Below, in pieces: positions 1-6,487 of a stretch of DNA of 14,137 nt (positions within the stretch are counted from its first letter, which is position 1; each line of letters starts with the position of its first letter). This DNA comes from Bacteroidota bacterium (lineage in GTDB: Bacteria > Bacteroidota > Bacteroidia > Cytophagales > Cyclobacteriaceae). The notes under the pieces were generated by a model. It saw only the letters and a program-made list of their open reading frames with translations. It ran no database searches and was not told where the DNA came from. Both the position numbers and the translations under genes were made by a program. The stretch spans positions 1-14,137 of the forward strand of contig QGUY01000085.1 in assembly GCA_003242315.1 (NCBI GenBank). The letters run 5' to 3'.

Positions 1-1
1 C

Positions 2-808
2 GTGCTCCACGGAACCGATGGAGAAGACGGCAGCATACAGGGTATGTTGAAGGCACTCGACATACCGATGGTTGGTACCGGTGTTCTCGGCTCGGCGATA
101 TCGATGAACAAGATCGTAGCGAAGCGCTTGTTGAAAGATGCCGGCGTGCCCGTGGCAAGGTTCATGACATTTAATTATCGGGATCGCGACAGCATAACGT
201 ACGAGGCCATTGTCGACAACCTCGGCACTCCGTTCATGGTGAAGGCCGCAAGCCTGGGCTCATCCGTCGGCGTGTCCAAGGTTAAGAAGAAGGAAGACCT
301 GGAGCCGGCGCTGAAGGAAGCCTTTGCATATGATCGAGAAATCCTCATTGAAGAATACATACACGGTCGTGAAATTGAGTGTGCTATCCTGGGCAACTAT
401 CCCCCGGAAGCTTCCAATCCGGGCGAGATCATTATTAGCGACAAGTATGAATTCTACACCTTCGATGCAAAGTATGTCGACGGCAAGGCTGTGAAGATCG
501 AGGTACCGGCTAAGCTGGATAAAGACACTATTGAGAAAATCCGCTCTTTATCTGTAAAAGCATTCGAAGTCTTACACGGAGAGGACTTCGCACGTGTCGA
601 CCTTTTTGTCACGAAGGATGGCGGTATTTATGTGAACGAGATCAACACCATCCCCGGCTTTACAAACTCATCGATGTATCCGATGATGTGGAGGGAGCGT
701 GGACTGAAGTTTACTGACCTGATAACCCGGTTGATACAACTCGGGTTTGAAAGGCATCAGCAGAGTAAGGCCATCGAACGGGATTTCAAGAGCTCGTTGA
801 AGTATTGA
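2..808 (+). CDS. ddl: D-alanine--D-alanine ligase, C-terminal part (5' end outside window)
   Basis: Joins two D-alanines with ATP to make the dipeptide used in peptidoglycan precursors; a cytoplasmic ATP-grasp enzyme. The visible 268 residues begin inside the protein: the first codon here, GTG, is an internal valine, since HGTDGEDGSIQG (residues 3-14) is the conserved end of the N-terminal domain. Further family marks are GSSVG (86-90, the ATP-loop serine region), EEYIHGREIE (117-126), the AKY triad on the omega loop (156-158; lysine and tyrosine typical of D-Ala:D-Ala rather than D-Ala:D-lactate ligases), ARVDLF (197-202) and the magnesium-binding VNEINTIPGFT (211-221). The C-terminus is complete, with a TGA stop. 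Roughly the first 80-100 residues are missing only because the window starts here. It is followed on the same strand by the PASTA gene, 79 bp downstream, consistent with a cell-wall gene block. Confidence 0.96.
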   Translation: MLHGTDGEDGSIQGMLKALDIPMVGTGVLGSAISMNKIVAKRLLKDAGVPVARFMTFNYRDRDSITYEAIVDNLGTPFMVKAASLGSSVGVSKVKKKEDLEPALKEAFAYDREILIEEYIHGREIECAILGNYPPEASNPGEIIISDKYEFYTFDAKYVDGKAVKIEVPAKLDKDTIEKIRSLSVKAFEVLHGEDFARVDLFVTKDGGIYVNEINTIPGFTNSSMYPMMWRERGLKFTDLITRLIQLGFERHQQSKAIERDFKSSLKY

Positions 809-868
809 GCCATTTTCCCTGCATTCCTTACGCCTCCTTCTTATTTTGCCCATTTACACGTATAATTG

Positions 869-887
869 AACGCCTGAATGGCGTTTT
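869..887 (+). promoter_or_regulatory. Hairpin with T-run directly before the PASTA start codon
   Basis: The arms AACGCC (869-874) and GGCGTT (880-885) pair perfectly around a 5-nt loop, and the run TTTT (884-887) touches the ATG at 888. The form is that of a short intrinsic terminator or a translation-controlling hairpin. It leaves no room for a Shine-Dalgarno sequence before ATG 888. Just upstream, TATAATTG (861-868) is one base away from the Bacteroidota -7 element TAnnTTTG, but no TTG lies at the usual distance upstream, so a promoter is only a suggestion. Confidence 0.4.
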
Positions 888-1688
888 ATGGCAATGTTCA
901 AAAAATTCAGGGACTATTTGAACCATACCCTCGGGGGCGTGCTCATTCACATGCTGCTCGCCGGTGGCATATTGTTCACCCTGGCCATACTGTACTTTTA
1001 CGTCTACCTGCCTTCTGTAACCAATCACAACGAAACGATCACGGTACCCAACATCGAGGGTATGAATTACGATCGGCTTGAGGAGTTTTTGGGTGAACGG
1101 AACCTTCGGTGGGAAGTGAGTGACTCATCATACTCAGACGAGTACCCTCCCCTCACCGTGTTAAAGCAATTTCCCAAGGCGGGTTCAAAAGTGAAGGTAA
1201 ATCGCAAGATCTTCGTCTCGTTGAATCGGGTTAACCCCCCTACTGTTCCTATTCCCAACCTGGTCGATCGCTCGGTTACGAATGCCGAAGCCGTGTTACG
1301 CAGTAACGAATTAAAGCGTGGCAAGATCGAACTTACGTCGGGACCGTTCCTCAACGTTGTACAGGCCATGAAGTACGAGGGGCGGGAACTGAAAGAGGGT
1401 GATCGCGTACCGAAAGGAGCTACCATAGACCTCGTAGTGATGGACGGTGGCAATGCTACCCTGGAGGCGCCCACTTTCCTGGGCTACACTCTGGATGAAG
1501 CTAAGGTTTATATTCTGGGAATGAATCTCAACCTTGGTCGCGTAATTGTCGTCGGAGATACCACTAATGCCGAACCTGTCGTTCTTAAGCAGAAACCGCT
1601 ACCCAGCGAGACAATCCGGGTGGGTGATATCGTGGATCTCTGGGTTGGAAAGGAAGGAACCGTAGTTCCTGATGACTTTAACGAGTGA
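888..1688 (+). CDS. Membrane-anchored PASTA domain protein (three PASTA repeats)
   Basis: 266 residues. A short basic N-terminus (KKFR) precedes one membrane helix at about 18-41. Three PASTA domains then follow at about 52-114 (starts VPNIEGMNYDRLEEFL), 119-186 (VPIPNLVDRSVTNAEAVL) and 192-254 (EAPTFLGYTLDEAKVYI). PASTA domains are known to bind muropeptides or peptidoglycan, usually on serine/threonine kinases or penicillin-binding proteins; here neither catalytic domain is present, so this looks like a stand-alone periplasmic sensor or scaffold anchored in the inner membrane. It lies behind ddl, which supports a cell-wall role. ATG 888 is used here; ATG 894 (third codon) is equally possible and would leave space after the hairpin at 869-885. 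The 3' end overlaps the next gene by 17 nt, suggesting coupled translation. Confidence 0.9.
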   Translation: MAMFKKFRDYLNHTLGGVLIHMLLAGGILFTLAILYFYVYLPSVTNHNETITVPNIEGMNYDRLEEFLGERNLRWEVSDSSYSDEYPPLTVLKQFPKAGSKVKVNRKIFVSLNRVNPPTVPIPNLVDRSVTNAEAVLRSNELKRGKIELTSGPFLNVVQAMKYEGRELKEGDRVPKGATIDLVVMDGGNATLEAPTFLGYTLDEAKVYILGMNLNLGRVIVVGDTTNAEPVVLKQKPLPSETIRVGDIVDLWVGKEGTVVPDDFNE

Positions 1689-3606
1689 CCATAGCAACCG
1701 ACTAACCCTCCATCCGGTGGCATGGCTCCTTTCACTCTGCCTCTTCACACTTCCCGTTATCGGCACATACGCGCAGTTGATAGAAGCGCCCCTTCCCGCT
1801 CCTGAAAATAAACGACCCGACGCCAACGCGCGCACGCATAGCACTGGTCCCTTAAGATTGCCTTTCTGGGATGACTTCTCAACCGTAGCCCCGGGATATC
1901 CCGACACGCTATGGATTCACAGCAACTCAGTATACATCTCAAATGGAATAGGTTTGAATCCCCCCAGCATCAACGTCGCCACGTTCGACGGTCTCGATTC
2001 GCTTGGCGTACCCTATGATCCGAACGAGACCAGCACCGTGGGATTCACGGACAAATTGGTATCGCGTCCCTTGCTCATGACTGAAGTACCGGTCAACGAA
2101 AGGGAGACCGTTTACCTGAGCTTCTTCTACCAATGGAGGGGTTACGGCGAACCTCCAGACAATAGCGACTTCCTTCGCGTGGAGTTTCGTGATGACCAGG
2201 GCAATTGGGTGGATGTGTTCACGGTCCACGGCAACGAGGTACCTGACTTTGAAAACTTTAACGCGGTAGTGTTGCCCGTTCATGAAGAGCGTTGGTACCA
2301 CGACAACTTCCAGTTTCGTTTCCGCGCTTACGGCAGAATGTCCGGCCCTTTCGACACCTGGATCGTCGACTATGTACTGCTTAACAAAGGCAGAGACGAT
2401 TCAGCGCCATCCTTTCCTGATCGCGCAGCCGCATCTCCCATGTCGAGACTTTTCGGTCGATACTACGCTGTCCCCCTAAGCCACTTTTTCCTCGACACCA
2501 GTTTGGATACGGTGACGTTTGACGTGCAGAATTTGCGTGGTTCTGATTTCGGCGGTGCGTCAATAAACTACCGCGTCAACGCAAAGTTTTATCATTACTT
2601 CGGTGAAGATCCGCCCGTGGTGTATGGGAAAAATCTCATTAAGTCACGAGGCGTAAAAGGTACAAGCGGCGTTATGCTTCCGTACGAGCGCGTAACCGTA
2701 CGACTTGATACGTTGCCCGATCCGAGCGATCCGTTGCAGTTCGACCCCACAGCCGATGCGATCGACGTACAACTCAAACTTAAAGTGATCAGCAGCGATA
2801 GTATTGATGCCGAACGTCCCGCTTTTCTGCCACTCGATTTTCGGGTCAACGATACAACGTCGACATGGTATTCTCTCAGAGACTACTACGCATACGATGA
2901 TGGCGTGGCGGAATATTCCGTAGGACTCACGCAGGCTGGCAACAGGCTCGCGTATCAGTTTGTGATGAGATCCGACACGGCTACCCTGGCCGGCGTGCTG
3001 ATATATTTTCCTTATCTGGGTGGATCGAACAGTCAGAGTCTCGACTTGTATATCTACGGCGACAATGACGGCGAGCCCACGCAAAATCCAATCTACAGCA
3101 TGCTGGGAAGGACCATTACGAAGAATACCAAGAATGAGTTCATGTACCTTCCCCTTCAGCCACCGCTCTTCATTGATGACTCTGTTTTTTACATTGGGTA
3201 TCGTGAACCCGTCGTTTCCGGTGTGAAGATCGGCCTCGACAAAAGCAATGACACGGGCGACAGGATATTTGTGCTCACCGGCGGCACCTGGCAAAAGAAC
3301 ACCGATGTGCAGGGGAGTCTCATGATCCGGCCCGTATTCGGAGGAAAGGCTGACCCTGTTACCGGAGTTCCGGGCGAAGAACACGGGCGCGATCTCTACC
3401 CCAACCCGAATGACGGAAGTTTCTATCTCCCCGGCAGTGTCGATCGCGTAGATATTATTGATGTCACCGGTCGTTATGTCCCCTGCACACTCGAACCCGC
3501 AGGCGATGAGACCCGCGTGATTTTGTCTTCACCGTCGCCGGGCATGTATCTGGTCAAGTGGCTTGATGCCAGCAAAGTCCAGCAACGGAAAGTGTTGGTA
3601 CGTTAA
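1672..3606 (+). CDS. Secreted protein with type IX secretion C-terminal sorting domain
   Basis: 644 residues. The N-terminus has a Sec-type signal peptide: a hydrophobic stretch WLLSLCLFTLPVIG, then TYAQ with likely cleavage near residue 35. The C-terminal 71 residues (574-644) are a classical T9SS type A sorting domain: YPNPNDGSF, a VDIIDVTGR strand, SPGMYLVKW and a final QQRKVLVR. The substrate is therefore exported through the outer membrane and attached to the surface or released. The body looks like beta-sandwich material; residues about 55-220 (FWDDFS, FFYQWRGYGEPPDNSDFLRVEF, FRFRAYG) resemble a lectin or jelly-roll fold, but no catalytic motif is recognised and the function is unknown. 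ATG 1672 lies inside the PASTA gene; it is preferred because the only other early start (GTG 1717) would give a signal peptide without basic residues. The stop overlaps that of the convergent protease gene. Confidence 0.88.
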   Translation: MTLTSDHSNRLTLHPVAWLLSLCLFTLPVIGTYAQLIEAPLPAPENKRPDANARTHSTGPLRLPFWDDFSTVAPGYPDTLWIHSNSVYISNGIGLNPPSINVATFDGLDSLGVPYDPNETSTVGFTDKLVSRPLLMTEVPVNERETVYLSFFYQWRGYGEPPDNSDFLRVEFRDDQGNWVDVFTVHGNEVPDFENFNAVVLPVHEERWYHDNFQFRFRAYGRMSGPFDTWIVDYVLLNKGRDDSAPSFPDRAAASPMSRLFGRYYAVPLSHFFLDTSLDTVTFDVQNLRGSDFGGASINYRVNAKFYHYFGEDPPVVYGKNLIKSRGVKGTSGVMLPYERVTVRLDTLPDPSDPLQFDPTADAIDVQLKLKVISSDSIDAERPAFLPLDFRVNDTTSTWYSLRDYYAYDDGVAEYSVGLTQAGNRLAYQFVMRSDTATLAGVLIYFPYLGGSNSQSLDLYIYGDNDGEPTQNPIYSMLGRTITKNTKNEFMYLPLQPPLFIDDSVFYIGYREPVVSGVKIGLDKSNDTGDRIFVLTGGTWQKNTDVQGSLMIRPVFGGKADPVTGVPGEEHGRDLYPNPNDGSFYLPGSVDRVDIIDVTGRYVPCTLEPAGDETRVILSSPSPGMYLVKWLDASKVQQRKVLVR

Positions 3607-4781
3607 GGTGTAGGGAGAGAAAGGTCGCGAATAGCGATCGGAACCGGGCTGAACGAAACAATAAAGATCAAAAGACAAATCCATCCGAGCACAATCCTGA
3701 CCGGATCAAGGGGCACTTCAATTTCCGTCGGCGGATGGTAGATACCGATCAAGCGTCCAACAAGCAAGCCGAACACGAGCCATCCTGAAAATCCCTTCAG
3801 ATTAGGAAACAGCCACGCCAGTACGAGAAGCACCGCCACCATCACGACAGCATACATGAGCGTGTCGGTGGAATTCAATCCCAATCCTTTCAGGCAGAAA
3901 TAATAAAACAATACGCCAAGCGGAACGATTTTCCAGAGCTCATCGCGATCCTGCGGAAGACTAACGAAACCGAGGCCTGAGTACATGAGAAGACCGACAA
4001 AGAAAGTAACTGCGATGATTCGGTGCCCGCGTCGTCCGAAAAGGCCGTAGATCACGTGTCCCCCGTCCAGCTGCCCTATCGGCAGCAGGTTAAGACTTGT
4101 AAAGAAGAGTGCAATGAACCCGGCAAACAAAATAGGATAATGCATAAGTTCCCGAGGATTCGGAGCGTAGCCGGGTTCTGCCACATACTCTTCAAAGAAG
4201 ATGAAAAGCAAATTGGTACCAAACACCAGGTCAAGCCCTCCGTTGTGTTCACGAATGTATTCGTCAGTGTAAACGTATTTAGGGTAGTCGAGTCCATATT
4301 GCTCATATTCGGGATGAAACGTGTAGATATGTTCCGGCGGCGGCAATGTGCGGAAGCCATAGATCAGAATCGCGACAGCAACGATGAACCCGGCCAGTGG
4401 TCCGGCGAGGCCAATGTCAAAATGCTGAATGTTGGAATATACCCTGTCGCGAATTCTTATGATAGCACCAAGAGTTCCTATGGTAAGCAGCGGAGGAATA
4501 GGGATGAAATACGGCAACGAGGTTCTGACCTTGTGTGCAACAGCCGTGAAGTAATGACCAAACTCATGCACGGTAAGGATGGCGAGGAACGGGACTGAAA
4601 ACTGGAGGCCAAGTAAGAAGTCGGACCACGTGTAGTTGTAATTCAATGTCAAACGAGCATTCTCATCCAGACGGAATATCGATCGCGCATAGGCCCATTC
4701 TGATCCCGCCAGTGTCGTCGTAACAAACGTCAGAGCAAAAAGGGATATATGGAGAAAGATTGTGCGCTTCGAAGTCTTCAT
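3603..4781 (-). CDS. Site-2 protease family membrane zinc metalloprotease
   Basis: 392 residues from ATG 4781 (a TTG two codons further upstream is possible but less likely). An intramembrane zinc peptidase of the M50/site-2 type, expected to cut membrane proteins within the bilayer. The zinc motif HEFGH is at about 72-76. The second active-site motif LNLLPIGQLDGGH is at about 230-242, supplying the third ligand aspartate. The chain is rich in hydrophobic helices, with the first at about 9-26 and several after the LDG motif. The motif order and the NLLPIGQLDGGH form resemble the EGY/cyanobacterial branch rather than RseP; no PDZ domain is evident. An insertion between the two motifs (about 145-215, HIYTFHPEYEQYGLDYPKY) probably faces outside the membrane. 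Substrates cannot be inferred from the neighbours: it converges on the T9SS gene and lies downstream of a minus-strand oxidoreductase gene across a dyad-rich 97-bp gap. Confidence 0.9.
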   Translation of the reverse strand: MKTSKRTIFLHISLFALTFVTTTLAGSEWAYARSIFRLDENARLTLNYNYTWSDFLLGLQFSVPFLAILTVHEFGHYFTAVAHKVRTSLPYFIPIPPLLTIGTLGAIIRIRDRVYSNIQHFDIGLAGPLAGFIVAVAILIYGFRTLPPPEHIYTFHPEYEQYGLDYPKYVYTDEYIREHNGGLDLVFGTNLLFIFFEEYVAEPGYAPNPRELMHYPILFAGFIALFFTSLNLLPIGQLDGGHVIYGLFGRRGHRIIAVTFFVGLLMYSGLGFVSLPQDRDELWKIVPLGVLFYYFCLKGLGLNSTDTLMYAVVMVAVLLVLAWLFPNLKGFSGWLVFGLLVGRLIGIYHPPTEIEVPLDPVRIVLGWICLLIFIVSFSPVPIAIRDLSLPTP

Positions 4782-4815
4782 TCCCAACCGATCAGTCCCT
4801 GAACAGCTGCTACGC

Positions 4816-4883
4816 TTTGGTTGCAGCCAAACTTAACCCTAGTTGTCGAGATTTCCCAACGATGGGAAACGTGAGATCTCACG
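4816..4883. promoter_or_regulatory. Cluster of three dyads between the lipoprotein oxidoreductase and the protease gene
   Basis: Three inverted repeats follow one another. TTTGG/CCAAA (4816-4820 and 4827-4831) has a 6-nt loop. TTTCCCA/TGGGAAA (4852-4858 and 4863-4869) has a 4-nt loop. CGTGAGATCTCACG (4870-4883) is a perfect 14-bp palindrome. Read on the minus strand, the palindrome covers the TGA stop of the upstream oxidoreductase gene (4879-4881), and the 7-bp hairpin follows 10 nt later. A transcription terminator for that gene or an operator for the protease gene (start 4781) are both possible; the T-tract behind the hairpin is poor. Confidence 0.4.
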
Positions 4884-6330
4884 GTACATTGCTTCGCCTT
4901 GCGAGCTCGAGCGCTGCTGTAGTGGTGTAGTATTTGGCGATCATGTTAGGCACCTCCCACTCGGGCATACTCTTGCGCTCCAGGTAATCGAGAAATCGCT
5001 CCATTACCCGTGCAAAATGTGCCTCATGACCTTCTTTGTAGTGATCGGGAATTACCACTTCCCAACCACCTGACACTTTCTTCAAAGTAACACCCGGAAA
5101 GGTAGTCTGCACCTTTTTCAGATTGTTGTTAAGTATGTCTTCGTAGCCGGGCACCTCACCCACCGGTTCGATATACAGCGTTGGTTTGTAGTCCTGTTCG
5201 GCACCCTGCCGAATGATCAGGTTTGCGCGCGTACCTCGCATAATCGAATAGTGGGTATCTCCTGTTCCTTCCGGCGCCTTGTAATTCCAGATCACGGAAA
5301 CGCGCGCATGCACGCCGCGAATCTGGTAGTTGATCTCGCCGTTGCAATACACCCTCAATATTGTATCGTTGACAACATTTTTGCTGAGATAGTCCGGGAA
5401 AGCATCCAGACCCGTAATTGCGCTGAATTCGCTAAGCGTCATATCCGTGGGCCAGCGGCGCGCGCTGTTGACGCTGATGTCGTGCATGTAGTTCAGCACC
5501 TGATCCGGAAAACACTCCCATTGAATGAGGTCTACGAGGTGCGTGGTGACGTCGACAATGCCTTCACCCTGCTGGGTGACATCCATGAACCAGGGCGGAC
5601 GGGTGAGGATGTTGCCTGATACATATTTATAAAAATGGTGAACGCTCTCCTTCGTGACCGCGGGTTGCTCGGGAGTTCCCTTCTCCAGTTCTCCGAATAC
5701 CTCTTTGAGGAGGGAGAATTCGCGCTGCAGGATCGTTGTGATCTCCGAGCGCTCCGTCATGATGTCGTACAATAACAAATTCTTTTGCCTGGCCACCTCA
5801 AACGCCTCCGTAAGGAGCTGGAAGTCTTTATAGTCGATGACCATGGGCTTGTCGGCCAATACATTCAATCCGGCTTCAAGCGCCTTCATAATGTATTCTG
5901 TTTTCTTCTGGTTGTTTCCGGAAAGGACAACGACATTGCCCGGCTTTTCCTCGATCATCCGTTCAAAGAAGTCGGGACCTGTGTACACCACTTCCTTCCA
6001 CGCGGTGGGCGACTCTTCGCGGGTGTTGAATCCCTCAATACGATTCAAATGGAGCTGCACGTCCGGTCCCTCCGGAGCATAAACATGCACTACCGAGTCG
6101 ACATTAGGATACATCGACTTCTGAACCAGCGCAGCGTGAAAGTGTCCAGGGTCAAGGGTGATGAGCCGAACCGAAGAACGCGTCGACTCCGATGCTGGCC
6201 TATCTGTGCACGACAATGTCATGATCGAGAGAAGAATAAAAAGGAGATGTGTTGATGTGTTGACGTGAAGCAGACCTGCGGTCGCTTCACGGTAGTGTTG
6301 ATGTGCTGATGTTGATGAAGTCTCGCTCAT
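4879..6330 (-). CDS. Lipoprotein Gfo/Idh/MocA-like oxidoreductase with family-specific C-terminal domain
   Basis: 483 residues from ATG 6330 (a TTG at 6357 is in frame upstream). The hydrophobic run LLFILLSIMTLSC is a lipobox with the cysteine at residue 41, so the product should be a lipoprotein outside the cytoplasm. The mature part opens with VRLITLDPGHFHAALVQK and contains VVVLSGNN, LADKP (158-162, the variant of the EKP motif with the catalytic lysine), YDIMTERSEITT (188-199) and GEGIVDVTTHLVDLIQW. These fit the Bacteroidota family annotated as putative oxidoreductase with a distinct C-terminal domain. The glycine-rich loop of the usual Rossmann start is not clear, so cofactor binding may be atypical. 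The substrate is unknown; a sugar or polyol is inferred from the family. The first 35 or so residues are unusually long for a signal peptide and are encoded by repeat DNA with a strong hairpin (6264-6291), so the true start is uncertain. Confidence 0.82.
   Translation of the reverse strand: MSETSSTSAHQHYREATAGLLHVNTSTHLLFILLSIMTLSCTDRPASESTRSSVRLITLDPGHFHAALVQKSMYPNVDSVVHVYAPEGPDVQLHLNRIEGFNTREESPTAWKEVVYTGPDFFERMIEEKPGNVVVLSGNNQKKTEYIMKALEAGLNVLADKPMVIDYKDFQLLTEAFEVARQKNLLLYDIMTERSEITTILQREFSLLKEVFGELEKGTPEQPAVTKESVHHFYKYVSGNILTRPPWFMDVTQQGEGIVDVTTHLVDLIQWECFPDQVLNYMHDISVNSARRWPTDMTLSEFSAITGLDAFPDYLSKNVVNDTILRVYCNGEINYQIRGVHARVSVIWNYKAPEGTGDTHYSIMRGTRANLIIRQGAEQDYKPTLYIEPVGEVPGYEDILNNNLKKVQTTFPGVTLKKVSGGWEVVIPDHYKEGHEAHFARVMERFLDYLERKSMPEWEVPNMIAKYYTTTAALELARRSNVP
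6264..6291. repeat. Strong hairpin (12-bp stem) in the 5' end of the lipoprotein gene
   Basis: The arms CGTGAAGC (6264-6271) plus GACC (6273-6276) pair fully with GGTC (6280-6283) plus GCTTCACG (6284-6291). The loop is TGC and a single A (6272) is bulged. Both sides carry near-identical TGATGTG/TTGATGTGYTGA runs (6246-6263 and 6294-6320). This is the form of a REP-like palindromic element embedded in simple repeat DNA. In the minus-strand gene it encodes YREATAGLLH, just ahead of the hydrophobic signal core. Confidence 0.65.
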
Positions 6331-6376
6331 AGCGTCGTGCAAACATTGACGTGCCAATTTACGATTAGTTTTGTAA

Positions 6377-6448
6377 CCCGGCTTCGACTGCGCTCAGCCA
6401 CCGGGCTTCGACTGCGCTCAGCCATCAGGCTTCGACTGCGTTCGGGCT
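6377..6448. repeat. Three tandem 24-bp units with core GGCTTCGACTGCGCTCAGCC
   Basis: Units lie at 6377-6400, 6401-6424 and 6425-6448. The first two differ at a single position (CCCGG against CCGGG near the start). The third is diverged, with TTCGGGCT in place of CTCAGCCA at its end. The core ends in GGCT and AGCC, which can pair. The 24-bp period keeps a plus-strand frame open with an LRLRSA peptide repeat, but that reading frame is antisense to a well supported gene and is not credible as a protein. From memory, TTCGACTGCGCTCAG-type repeats are scattered between genes in Bacteroidota genomes; this was not checked. Confidence 0.85.
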
Positions 6449-6466
6449 ACGGCGAGGTCCCGTTAC

Positions 6467-6487
6467 TGCCCAGTGCCCACTGCCTAC
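6467..6487. repeat. 7-bp tandem repeat TGCCCAG/TGCCCAC/TGCCTAC over a stop codon
   Basis: Three consecutive heptamers. The third (6481-6487) contains CTA at 6484-6486, which is the TAG stop codon of the minus-strand oxidoreductase gene. The repeat thus marks the exact junction between coding sequence and the intergenic repeat mosaic. Confidence 0.6.

Noticed and set aside
4023..4598. Plus-strand frame of 191 codons
   Set aside because: It is antisense to the site-2 protease gene, which has clear HEFGH and LDG motifs. The frame shows no domain.
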